Below, piece after piece: positions 35,128 through 42,795 of a stretch of DNA of 44,945 bases. Made by a program: the position numbers and the translations under genes. The stretch is from an uncultured Alphaproteobacteria bacterium (GTDB lineage Bacteria; Pseudomonadota; Alphaproteobacteria; Caulobacterales; Caulobacteraceae): contig CAITHQ010000201.1 in NCBI GenBank assembly GCA_903892305.1, positions 1 to 44,945 on the forward strand, in the 5' to 3' direction. Position 1 is the first letter of the stretch, and each line of letters begins with the position of its first letter. The notes beneath the pieces are model-generated. The model searched no databases. It saw only the letters and a program-made list of their open reading frames with translations, and had not been told where the DNA came from.

Positions 35128-35589
35128 CTATGTGCCGCGTTCGATCATCAGATCCGGTGCCAAGTGTTCAAGGGCCGCCTCTTCGCCGTCCAAGTCCGCC
35201 TCGCTGAGGGTTTCCCCCCGAACAGAAACCCCCGCCCGGTGAACGCTCTCAGGATCACCGCTGATCAGAGGGTGCCAATCAGCCAATCCGCGGCCCTCAT
35301 GGACCCTTCGATAGGCGCAGGAGAGCGGCATCCAGGCCAGAGTCTTCACATTCTGCGGCGTCAGCTTAATGCAATCTGGGACATGCGCTTTTCGGTTTGC
35401 ATAGTCAGAACATTGACAGGCCTGGGAGTCGAACAAGCGGCAATGCACCCTTGCAGGCACGATATCGCCGGTGTCCTCGTCTTCAAATCGAATGAGGCAG
35501 CAAAGACCGCATCCGTCGCAGAGCTGCTCCCACTCGCGATCCGACATTTGGTCGAGGCGTTTTGTTTCCCAAAAAGGTCGTTTGATCAT
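35128..35589 (-). CDS. YcgN/UPF0260 cysteine-cluster protein
   Basis: 153 residues of the UPF0260 (YcgN) family. The hallmark is a set of cysteines, CDGCGLCC near residue 24, then [17 protein letters not shown] and PDCIKL, likely to bind a metal or iron-sulfur cluster. The N-terminal [26 protein letters not shown] and the C-terminal [23 protein letters not shown] are typical. No biochemical function is established, to my knowledge. It is divergent from the penicillin-binding protein gene, with only 55 bases between the two starts, and lies 92 bases upstream of the DnaJ-class gene on the same strand. Confidence 0.9.
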   Translation of the reverse strand: MIKRPFWETKRLDQMSDREWEQLCDGCGLCCLIRFEDEDTGDIVPARVHCRLFDSQACQCSDYANRKAHVPDCIKLTPQNVKTLAWMPLSCAYRRVHEGRGLADWHPLISGDPESVHRAGVSVRGETLSEADLDGEEAALEHLAPDLMIERGT

Positions 35590-35644
35590 GCTATGGATGG
35601 ACTAGCGCAAATTCATTGCATCTGTCCCGCCCTGCTTTTTGATT

Positions 35645-37807
35645 ATGACTGACGATCCCGATCATTTTGCGAGACAACCTAGGCAAGACCCCAAGGGAAA
35701 CGGCCGGACCTCTGCCAATATTGACTCAAGGGACGTCGAAACCTTCCGCGCCGACCTGCCGAAACCTCGCAGGTCTACACCTAGAAAAACCAAAGCCAGG
35801 CGTCGCGGCTGGCGCTTCTGGCTAGGGACGATCACAGGTGCGCTCTTGCTGGCGACCGTGGCAGCCCTGTTAAGCGGATATGCCTTTGTGAGGGCGCAAT
35901 ATCTTCAGGATGTTCCGCCGACGCCGCCCAAGGAACAGCTGGACAGCATCAGCCGCGCGCCCGCCATTCGGTTCTTTGACAGAACCGGGACCCTGATCGC
36001 CTCCCGAGGCCCGAAATTTGGCGATCGCATGCGCCTGGCCCAGCTTCCCGCCTATGTACCAAAAGCTTTTCTGGCGGCCGAGGATCGCCGGTTTTACGAA
36101 CACGGTGCCCTGGATCTTTGGGGAATAGCTCGGGCCCTTATGGTAAATTACCAAGCAGGACGGGTAGTGCAAGGCGGCTCGACCCTGACACAGCAACTGG
36201 CTAAGGGGATGTTCTTTACCCCAGATCAGACCCTCAAGCGCAAGGTGCAGGAAGCTGTGGTTGCCCAACGTTTGGCCCGCATGCTGACCAAGGACGAACT
36301 CCTCGAGCTCTACCTAAACCGAACCTATTTTGGCGCGAACACCTTTGGGATTGATGGGGCCTCAAGGACCTATTTCGGTAAGCCCGCCAGCCAGCTGACC
36401 TTGGCGGAGGCCGCCCTCCTGGCCGGTCTGCCCAAGGCGCCGACCCGTATGGCCCTGACGCACAATATGACGGGCGCACTGGGACGCCAGAGGCTGATCC
36501 TCAACGCCATGCGCGAAGAGGGATGGATCACCCCTCAACAGCAGGCAGAGGCCCTGGCCAATCCACCGAAACTCTCGGGCAAGGAGTCCCAGATCGACAG
36601 CGTCATGGGTCATGCCCTCGACTATGCAACCAATGAAGTCCTGAAGTTAGTACCGCCAAACAGCCCTGATTTGATGGTTCGCCTGACCCTGGACACCGGA
36701 CTGCAAAACGCGGGCACCCAAGTCTTGAGACAGGTCGTTCGCGCTGATGGCTCCAAGGCCGGTGCCGACCAGGCCGCCTTGATGGCCATAACGCCGGAGG
36801 GTGCCATTCGGGTCATGGTGGGCGGCATTGATTATAATCAGAGCGTTTTCAATCGCGCGGTTCAGGCGCGTCGGCAGCCGGGCTCCAGCTTCAAGCCATT
36901 CATCTATGCCGCAGCCCTGGAAAAAGGGGTTCTACCCACAGACGTTATGATCGACGGTCCAATCCAATTTGGCGTTTGGGCACCAAAGAACTATGGCGGC
37001 GGCTATCGCGGCGCAGTGACGGTGGAAACCGCCTTGGCCCAATCTATCAACACAGTGGCCGTCAAATTGGCACAACAGGTTGGGGGCCCAGCCATCAGCC
37101 AACTGGCGGCACGATTTGGCTTTACAGGTATTCCGGCAAACCCCGACCTCTCTGTGGCTCTTGGTGCCTATGAGGTTCCACTGATCGAGATGGTCTCAGC
37201 CTTTCAGGTCTTTCAGAATGGTGGGCAGAGCAGCCAGCCCTTTATTGTCGACGAAATCCAAACCAATTCGGGCCAAAATCTCTATTCGCATCGGGTGGCG
37301 TCGCCCCTCCCGGTCTACGATATTGTTCACACCAGTATGATGGTGCGCATGCTGGAAAACGTGATCGCCAGCGGCACGGGAACCCGGGCAGGATTTGGTC
37401 GGCCTGCGGCTGGCAAGACGGGGACCAGCCAGAGTTGGCGCGATGCTTGGTTCGTGGGGTTCACCCCCGACTATGCGGCCGGTGTTTGGGTGGGGAATGA
37501 CGACAATAGGCCCATGAACAAAGTCACCGGTGGTACGATTTCAGCTGAAATCTGGCGACGCTTCATGATCACTGCCCATGCGAAACTCCCGCCCCGTGAT
37601 TTCGACTGGTTGGTTGAAGATCCTATTGTCTCTGCAGATGATTCTGCGGGTATGGACCCGGACGGAGAGATCAAATCCCACCAGGACGACATGCGAGGGG
37701 CCTTTTACGACACTTTGACCGATGACTTCGGCGCACCCCAGGCGAGCGAACCTGGCCCTGATGACACATCCACCGAAGACACCGGTGCTGGGGGGCACCC
37801 GCACTAA
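35645..37807 (+). CDS. Class A penicillin-binding protein (PBP1A-type glycosyltransferase/transpeptidase)
   Basis: A bifunctional peptidoglycan synthase of about 720 residues. A basic cytoplasmic tail (to about 55) and one membrane segment (FWLGTITGALLLATVAALLSGYAFV) are followed by the GT51 domain with FLAAEDRRFYEHGALD (catalytic Glu), GGSTLTQQLAKG, and ELYLNRTYFGANTFGIDGAS. The transpeptidase has SSFK (Ser about 414), SIN in QSINTVAV, and KTG in AGKTGTSQSW (about 591). The last 60 residues are acidic and disordered-looking. I start at ATG 35645; TTG at 35639 is in frame and open, and no good ribosome site precedes either. Which Caulobacter PBP paralogue it corresponds to cannot be decided here. 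Confidence 0.93.
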   Translation: MTDDPDHFARQPRQDPKGNGRTSANIDSRDVETFRADLPKPRRSTPRKTKARRRGWRFWLGTITGALLLATVAALLSGYAFVRAQYLQDVPPTPPKEQLDSISRAPAIRFFDRTGTLIASRGPKFGDRMRLAQLPAYVPKAFLAAEDRRFYEHGALDLWGIARALMVNYQAGRVVQGGSTLTQQLAKGMFFTPDQTLKRKVQEAVVAQRLARMLTKDELLELYLNRTYFGANTFGIDGASRTYFGKPASQLTLAEAALLAGLPKAPTRMALTHNMTGALGRQRLILNAMREEGWITPQQQAEALANPPKLSGKESQIDSVMGHALDYATNEVLKLVPPNSPDLMVRLTLDTGLQNAGTQVLRQVVRADGSKAGADQAALMAITPEGAIRVMVGGIDYNQSVFNRAVQARRQPGSSFKPFIYAAALEKGVLPTDVMIDGPIQFGVWAPKNYGGGYRGAVTVETALAQSINTVAVKLAQQVGGPAISQLAARFGFTGIPANPDLSVALGAYEVPLIEMVSAFQVFQNGGQSSQPFIVDEIQTNSGQNLYSHRVASPLPVYDIVHTSMMVRMLENVIASGTGTRAGFGRPAAGKTGTSQSWRDAWFVGFTPDYAAGVWVGNDDNRPMNKVTGGTISAEIWRRFMITAHAKLPPRDFDWLVEDPIVSADDSAGMDPDGEIKSHQDDMRGAFYDTLTDDFGAPQASEPGPDDTSTEDTGAGGHPH

Positions 37808-37893
37808 CCTGGCCAAGCCAGCGCAGCGACCGAATGCCATGACTGACCGAATTGGTTTGGATGCGCTGGCCAGCCCGGCTATGTCGGCGTTGC

Positions 37894-39687
37894 ATGAAAC
37901 CTCCAATCCTCGCCTTAAAATCCGTCCGCTTGGCTGACGGACCCAAGATGCTGTTCGATGGCGTCGAAATCGGCTTGGAAAGCCGGGTTCGCGCCTGCCT
38001 TGTCGGGCGCAATGGTGCCGGCAAGACCACCCTTCTCCGCGTCCTGGCCGGCGAGATCGAACCCGATGATGGTGAACGGGTTGTCACGCCCGGAACCCGT
38101 GTGGCCTTCGTGCCGCAAGAACCGATCATTGTCGGAGAGACGGTGCTTGATCATGCGACGGCGGGCGGGGCACAGGATTATGAAGCCGAGGCCATGCTTG
38201 ACCTCTTCGCCATACCGCCGTCCCGATCGGCCAAGGGACTGTCGGGCGGTGAAATCCGCCGTGTCGCCCTGGCGCGCGCCCTGGCAGAAGACCCAGACGT
38301 TCTATTGTTGGATGAGCCCACCAATCACCTGGACATCCTGGCTATCGAAACCCTCGAAGCCGAACTTTCCAGATCTAAAGCCGCGATCCTGATTGTCAGC
38401 CACGACCGCGCCTTTCTGGAGCGCGTAACGGGAAGATGCTTTTGGTTGGAGCACCGAAAGGTCCGGGCCCTGGATCGCGACTTTTCCGCCTTTGACGACT
38501 GGGTGGAAAAAATCCTCGCTGGCGAAGCCGAAGAATCTCGTCGGCTGGATAAGCAACTCGAGCGCGAAGAATACTGGCTGCAGCGAGGTGTGACGGGGCG
38601 ACGGGCCCGCAATGAGGGCCGTCGGCGGGCCTTGATGGACCTGCGCAAGGTTCGGGCTGAGCGACTTAAGGATACCCGAGGCGACCTGAATATCGGCCTC
38701 GCCAGTTCTGGTCTGTCAGGCAAGCGGGTGGTGGAGGTCAAGGACCTGGCCAAGAGCTTTGGCGACCGCGTCCTGCTCAAAGGCTTTTCAACCCGCATTC
38801 TGCGCGGCGACCGGGTGGCGATTGTCGGCCCTAATGGTGCGGGTAAGACGACACTTGTGAAATTGCTCTTGGGCGAACTGGCACCAGATTCCGGGTCTGT
38901 TCAATTGGGCGCTAATCTGGACATTGCCTATATCGACCAGTCGCGCATCGCGCTTAGGCCCGACATGATGCTGCGCGACGTCCTGACGCCCCTTGGCGGG
39001 GATCAGGTAATGGTCCGTGGTCAGCCTCGGCACGTGAACGCCTATGCCAAGGACTTCCTGTTCACAGAGTCACAGATTCGGCAGCCGGTGAAGAGTTTGT
39101 CAGGGGGAGAGCGCAACCGCCTTCTCCTGGCCCGCGCCCTGGCGACTCCAGCCAATCTCCTGGTGTTGGACGAGCCCACCAATGATCTAGATATGGACAC
39201 TCTAGACCTGCTGGAAGATGTGCTGGCAGATTATGAGGGAACATTGCTGCTCGTCAGTCACGATCGCGACTTTATCGACCGTCTGGCGACCTCGACCATA
39301 GCCCTCAATGGTCGCGGCGAGGTGGCCGAGACCCCAGGCGGTTGGCAGGACTTTCTCTCACAAAACCCGGACTTCTTTCGGGCCAAGGTGCCACGGTCTG
39401 AGCCAACCCGGACGCCACCGCCGAAAGCCCCACCGCCAAAGGTCGTCAAACTGTCCTACAAGGATCAAAGACGCCTCCAGGAGCTGGAGGCACTTGTGGC
39501 GGATTTACCTGCAAAAATCACAGCGATCGAGGTGCAACTGGCCGCGCCGAACCTCTACAGCGCAAATCCCCACCGCTTTGCAGACCTGACCCGCGACCTT
39601 GAAGCCGCCCAGGCCACACTTGCGGCGGCTGAAGAGGAATGGCTGATCCGCGAAGAGCAGAGAGAGGCCCTAGAAAAAGGGAACTAA
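37894..39687 (+). CDS. uup: ABC-F family ATPase Uup
   Basis: A soluble ATPase with two ABC cassettes and no membrane domain, about 597 residues. Cassette one has GRNGAGKTTLLR (about 40) and LSGGEIRRVALARAL with DEPTNHLD. A linker of charged helices (EEYWLQRGVTGRRARNEGRRRALMDLRKVR) precedes cassette two, with GPNGAGKTTLVK (about 313), LSGGERNRLLLARAL and DEPTNDLD. The C-terminal coiled coil (YKDQRRLQELEALV...) is the DNA-binding extension that marks Uup. ABC-F proteins act on ribosomes, and Uup is also linked to transposon precise excision and to DNA intermediates. The start fits the family (MKPPILALKSVRL), although the ribosome site is weak. A 32-residue frame from 37839 overlaps the start. 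It follows the PBP by 86 bases and may share its transcript. Confidence 0.92.
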   Translation: MKPPILALKSVRLADGPKMLFDGVEIGLESRVRACLVGRNGAGKTTLLRVLAGEIEPDDGERVVTPGTRVAFVPQEPIIVGETVLDHATAGGAQDYEAEAMLDLFAIPPSRSAKGLSGGEIRRVALARALAEDPDVLLLDEPTNHLDILAIETLEAELSRSKAAILIVSHDRAFLERVTGRCFWLEHRKVRALDRDFSAFDDWVEKILAGEAEESRRLDKQLEREEYWLQRGVTGRRARNEGRRRALMDLRKVRAERLKDTRGDLNIGLASSGLSGKRVVEVKDLAKSFGDRVLLKGFSTRILRGDRVAIVGPNGAGKTTLVKLLLGELAPDSGSVQLGANLDIAYIDQSRIALRPDMMLRDVLTPLGGDQVMVRGQPRHVNAYAKDFLFTESQIRQPVKSLSGGERNRLLLARALATPANLLVLDEPTNDLDMDTLDLLEDVLADYEGTLLLVSHDRDFIDRLATSTIALNGRGEVAETPGGWQDFLSQNPDFFRAKVPRSEPTRTPPPKAPPPKVVKLSYKDQRRLQELEALVADLPAKITAIEVQLAAPNLYSANPHRFADLTRDLEAAQATLAAAEEEWLIREEQREALEKGN

Positions 39688-39704
39688 GTGCCAAATCAGG
39701 CACT
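39687..39704 (+). other. Small hairpin at the end of uup
   Basis: AGTGCC and GGCACT pair perfectly over 6 bp around AAATCA, starting on the last base of the uup stop codon. No T-tract follows immediately (TGGAAACG), but an AT-rich stretch starts about 12 bases on. It may mark the transcript end. Confidence 0.3.
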
Positions 39705-39715
39705 GGAAACGTCAC

Positions 39716-39823
39716 GAATTTTCATATCGGTTAATTCTCTAATCATCTGATTTTAAATAATTTATAGGACAATCCACCAGATAGTCACCGGCTTATCCAC
39801 CGTATTTCGACAATCCGTCCACA
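39716..39823. other. AT-rich block next to three phased DnaA-box-like repeats
   Basis: The line 39721-39780 has only 17 G+C of 60. On its right lie CAATCCACC (39770), TTATCCACC (39793) and CCGTCCACA (39815), with shared TCCAC cores spaced 23 and 22 bp, all in one direction. Only TTATCCACC is close to the DnaA consensus TTATNCACA (one mismatch); the others have three. This may be a promoter with a phased regulator array, or DnaA-responsive DNA. It is not at the known alphaproteobacterial origin context (hemE). Confidence 0.35.
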
Positions 39824-39841
39824 TCCCCCTTCTTACGACCT

Positions 39842-40112
39842 GTTGCGGAAAACCCAGATCGGCGTGAACCTTTAATTGTCGAGAGGGAAAACGGCGCGGG
39901 CCAGACGGGAAACCGGAAGGAAAAGCGGGTTGGAGGCTCCCAGAACATAAAGCAAAGGGGTAACCTAGAGCTGGAAACGACTGGAGGCACCTGGAAGTTA
40001 GGAAAGCGCGGGGAAACCAGCGAAGACCTGACCAAGGACCTTATGGCACGGATCCCCCAACGGATCTGAGAGCGGGCGACGACACGGGAAACCGGGGCGT
40101 CGCCCTCTTGCT
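39842..40112 (+). ncRNA. Candidate structured leader or small RNA upstream of the ABC importer
   Basis: This purine-rich stretch has no credible protein frame. It contains several GNRA-type hairpins on the plus strand: ACGG-GAAA-CCGG at 39905-39916 and again at 40084-40095, and CGCGGG-GAAA-CCAGCG at 40007-40022 (five pairs and one mismatch). The 40084 copy is the tip of a strong stem, GGGCGACG/CGTCGCCC (40074-40105), followed by TCTTGCT, which could be a terminator. GGAAAC occurs four times here, plus once at 39705. It ends about 120 bases before the substrate-binding protein gene. CCAGCGAAGACCTGACC (40017-40033) recalls the 3' box of cobalamin riboswitches, but the conserved CCCCGCAACTGT core is missing. 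Boundaries are estimates; the minus strand would not give GNRA loops. Confidence 0.4.
40074..40112 (+). terminator. GAAA-tipped hairpin, possible terminator or attenuator
   Basis: Eight perfect pairs (40074-40081 with 40098-40105), an internal loop ACA/GGG, then a three-pair stem closed by GAAA. A modest T-rich run (TCTTGCTATCT) follows. Its position before an ABC importer allows either the end of a small RNA or transcription attenuation of the transporter. Confidence 0.45.
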
Positions 40113-40231
40113 ATCTGGGATGGCCTTCTTGGGCCTGCGCTCCAATATTTCCGGCGTCAGCCATGTAAAACTGCTTCCCTCCCCCGAGGGTACGGCTCTA
40201 GAGATTCTTCTATTCTCTGAGGGACTCTTAC

Positions 40232-41236
40232 ATGACCTTCTTGCGCGCCATCGCCATCGTCGCACTCATGGGCCTGATCAGCGCCTGTTCTCCCGCGAAA
40301 AAGGCGGATGCCCCCGCCGCGCAGACCCAAATCCGCTTTGCAACCGACTGGCGGGCCCAGGCTGAACAGGGTGGCTTTTACCAGGCGGTCGCTACTGGCG
40401 AATACGTCAAGCGCGGCCTCGATGTCCGGATTGTCCAAGGGGGCCCTGGGGTTAATGTCCCCCAACTCCTGGCAGCGGGTGCCGTCGAAGCGGGCATGGG
40501 ATCTAACAGCTTTATCGCCCTTAACATGGCAAATGAAGGCGTCCCGGTCCGGGCTGTCGCGGCCATGATGCAAAAGGACCCGCAGGTTCTCATTGCTCAC
40601 CCCGACCAGGGCATTGAGAAGATCGAAGACCTGAAGGGCCATCCCATCCTCCTGTCGGACGCCTCAGTCAGCGCCTTCTGGGTCTGGCTGAAATCTAAGT
40701 ACGGATTCACCGACAGCCAGGTGCGCAAATACACCTTCAACTCCGCCCCCTTCCTGGCCGACAAGTCCGTGGCTCAGCAGGGTTATGTGACCAGCGAGCC
40801 CTATACGATTGAGAAGGAGGCCAAGCTTACGCCAAAGGTCTTCTTGCTCGCCGACAATGGCTATCCCAGCTATGCGACCATGATCCTCGTTCCCCAGACG
40901 CAGATCGACAAGAACCCTGCCGCTGTTAAGGCCTTTATTGAGGCCTCCGCAGCGGGTTGGAAATCCTATCTCTACGGTGATGCTAAGCCTGGCGATGCGC
41001 TGATTTTGAAAGATAATCCAGAAATGACCCAGGATGTCCTGGATCAGGCCCGGGACAAGATGCGCAGCTACGGCATTGTTGATGGCGGCGACGCAAAGAC
41101 TGGCGGCGTCGGCGTGATGACCGACGCCCGCTGGGCGGCATTCGCCAAAATGGCGGTGGAGGAAGGGGTCTATCCCAAGACCCTGGACGTCTCCAAGGCC
41201 TATACCCTTCAGTTCGTCGCGCCGTCGGCAAAGTAG
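40232..41236 (+). CDS. ABC importer substrate-binding lipoprotein, NMT1/ThiY-like
   Basis: 334 residues, with a lipoprotein signal peptide (lipobox LISAC, Cys about 20). The body is of the NMT1 family (thiamine-precursor, sulfonate and nitrate binders): IRFATDWRAQAEQGGFYQAVATGEYVKRGLDVRI, GGPGVNVPQLLAAGAVEAGMGSN, EDLKGHPILLSDASVSAFWVWLKSKYGF. The DW...GGFYQA opening is closest to hydroxymethylpyrimidine binders of the ThiY/THI5 type, which is a recollection of the family, not a test. ATG at 40232 follows GAGGGA. It heads a three-gene importer operon with ATPase and permease. Upstream is a long structured region, but no recognisable TPP riboswitch. Substrate therefore open. Confidence 0.88.
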   Translation: MTFLRAIAIVALMGLISACSPAKKADAPAAQTQIRFATDWRAQAEQGGFYQAVATGEYVKRGLDVRIVQGGPGVNVPQLLAAGAVEAGMGSNSFIALNMANEGVPVRAVAAMMQKDPQVLIAHPDQGIEKIEDLKGHPILLSDASVSAFWVWLKSKYGFTDSQVRKYTFNSAPFLADKSVAQQGYVTSEPYTIEKEAKLTPKVFLLADNGYPSYATMILVPQTQIDKNPAAVKAFIEASAAGWKSYLYGDAKPGDALILKDNPEMTQDVLDQARDKMRSYGIVDGGDAKTGGVGVMTDARWAAFAKMAVEEGVYPKTLDVSKAYTLQFVAPSAK

Positions 41237-41245
41237 GCGAAAGGC

Positions 41246-41995
41246 ATGGCTTCCATTGTCGCCCTGGAACAGGTCGAGGTCGATTATCCTGGTCGCGGGC
41301 GCGCCTTGGGACCATTCAGCTTTTCCGTTGCCCCTGGCGAAATCGTCGCCCTGGTAGGGCCATCAGGCAGTGGCAAGTCAACCGCTTTGCGGCTGTTGGC
41401 AGGACTGGAGGACCCGACCCGCGGCGACCTGGAGCGTAATCTCGGGCGCGGAGAAACCAGCGTTGTCTTCCAGGCGCCGACCTTGGCCCCCTGGCTCAGC
41501 GCCCAAGCCAATGTCGCCTTGCCCCTTGAACTCTCTGGCATACCCAAGGCTGAGGCCCTGGCCCAGGCTGGTGCAGCCCTGGACCGGGTCGGCCTATCCA
41601 GCGCTTGGGCCGCGCGTCCGGCGCAATTGTCTGGGGGCATGGCCATGCGAGTGTCCCTGGCCCGGGCCTTGGCCACTGGCCCAAAACTCTTGCTCCTGGA
41701 TGAGCCCTTCGCCGCCTTGGACGAAATCACACGCCGCACCCTTGCTGACGACGTCCTGGCCCTCTGGTCGCAGTCCCGTCCTGCGATCGTCTTTGTCACC
41801 CACAGTGTTGAAGAAGCGGCCTATATGGCGGCCCGGGTGGTGGTCCTGACCAAGGGGCCAGGGCGAGTCGCCGGGGAAATCGCAATCCCAGGAGACCTGC
41901 CGCGGCCCAGGGCCTTTAGGGCGACTCCAGGTTTCAGACAGGCTGCTGAAGACATATCGGCCTGTTTGGCCCAGGGCGCGGAGGCGGTGTCTTGA
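41246..41995 (+). CDS. ABC importer ATP-binding protein (NitT/TauT/ThiZ type)
   Basis: 249 residues: Walker A GPSGSGKSTALRLLAG (near 38), Q-loop VVFQAPTLAPWLSAQANVALPLEL, signature LSGGMAMRVSLARALA, Walker B LLLLDEPFAALDE and switch His in VFVTHSVEEAAYMA. This is the cytoplasmic motor of the importer. It begins nine bases after the binding-protein stop with GGCGAAAGGC before the ATG. The permease's TTG start overlaps its TGA stop. Confidence 0.93.
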   Translation: MASIVALEQVEVDYPGRGRALGPFSFSVAPGEIVALVGPSGSGKSTALRLLAGLEDPTRGDLERNLGRGETSVVFQAPTLAPWLSAQANVALPLELSGIPKAEALAQAGAALDRVGLSSAWAARPAQLSGGMAMRVSLARALATGPKLLLLDEPFAALDEITRRTLADDVLALWSQSRPAIVFVTHSVEEAAYMAARVVVLTKGPGRVAGEIAIPGDLPRPRAFRATPGFRQAAEDISACLAQGAEAVS

Positions 41996-42759
41996 GACAG
42001 GTCCTCAACACCCTGGCCCCCCTCATCCTGCTTGGTTTTCTGCTCGCGATCTGGGAGGTCACCTGCCGCACGCTGAATGTGCCGGCCTATTTCCTGCCCC
42101 CGCCCTCGGAAGTAGCCCTTGCCGTGGCGCAAGACGCCCCCAGTCTCATCGCTGCGGCCTGGAACACTTTGTCGGTTGCCCTGCTGGCTCTGCTCCTGGC
42201 AAGTCTGTGCGCCCAAGCGGTCGCCATCGTCATTGCCCTCAGCCCACTGCTAGAACGCGCCGTCCGGCCTCTGGCTTCGGTTCTACAAGTCACCCCAGTG
42301 GTCGCTATTGCCCCCCTGGTGCTGATCTGGGCGGGGATTGACCACCCGGAAAGGGCGGTTATTGCGCTCGCCGTCCTTGTGGCGTTTTTCCCGATTTTCT
42401 CCGGGGCCGTCACAGGGCTGCATGCCGCCGATCCTGACCTTGAAAGACTGTTTGATCTCTACCAGGCCAGTCGGATCCAGCGGGTCCTGAGACTGCAGCT
42501 TCCTTCGGCCGTTCCCTTCCTGCTGGAGGGCCACAAGGTGGGTGCAGGTCTGGCCATCATCGGGGCGGTAGTTGCCGAATTCGCAGCTGGATCTGGCGGC
42601 ATTCGCGGACTGGCCTGGCGTATTCTGGACGCCGGCAACAAGCTACAAACGGCTCGCATGCTGGCCGCTCTGGTGGTGCTGGGCGTGATGGGTGTGGTGC
42701 TTCACGCTGTGTTAAATCGTATTGAACAGTTCGGGCTTAGATGGTGGCGTGGCCGTTAG
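41992..42759 (+). CDS. ABC importer permease, TTG start
   Basis: 255 residues with about six membrane segments and the BPD_transp_1 EAA-like loop (YQASRIQRVLRLQLPSAVPFLLEGHKVGAGLAIIGAVVAEF), typical of NitT/TauT/thiamine-precursor permeases; AYFLPPPSEVALAV near residue 35 is a family hallmark. Initiation is at TTG (41992), overlapping the ATPase stop as TTGA, with GGAGGCGG eight to twelve bases upstream. That arrangement points to translational coupling. No downstream terminator is evident in the 36 bases before the next gene. Confidence 0.92.
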   Translation: MRQVLNTLAPLILLGFLLAIWEVTCRTLNVPAYFLPPPSEVALAVAQDAPSLIAAAWNTLSVALLALLLASLCAQAVAIVIALSPLLERAVRPLASVLQVTPVVAIAPLVLIWAGIDHPERAVIALAVLVAFFPIFSGAVTGLHAADPDLERLFDLYQASRIQRVLRLQLPSAVPFLLEGHKVGAGLAIIGAVVAEFAAGSGGIRGLAWRILDAGNKLQTARMLAALVVLGVMGVVLHAVLNRIEQFGLRWWRGR

Positions 42760-42795
42760 GCGTGGGTTAAGCGATTATCCTTAGAGAAGGTGGAC

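Noticed and set aside
35105-35130. Terminator after the YcgN gene from TGTTG...CAACA
   Set aside because: The 5 bp stem has an eight-base loop containing the A/T run; there is no U-tract after the stem.
39716-39823. Chromosomal replication origin
   Set aside because: Only one of three boxes is near consensus, no CtrA TTAA-N7-TTAA box is present, and the neighbours are not the hemE region typical of this order.
39901-39930. SRP (4.5S) RNA from the CCGGAAGGAAAAGC stretch
   Set aside because: The conserved GGAAGGAAGCA/GGAAGGGAGCA apical loop and its pairing arms are not formed.
39793-40035. 80-codon minus-strand frame in the intergenic region
   Set aside because: No ribosome site, no family resemblance, and it is antisense to the hairpin-rich RNA candidate; composition looks non-coding.
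39705-40092. CRISPR-like array from repeated GGAAAC
   Set aside because: The repeats are only six bases long, irregularly spaced, and without unique spacers of constant length.
39960-40110. TPP riboswitch before the ThiY-like importer
   Set aside because: CCAGCGAAG and ACCTGA are present but in the wrong order, and the CTGAGA-ACCC-ACCTGATCTGG core is missing.
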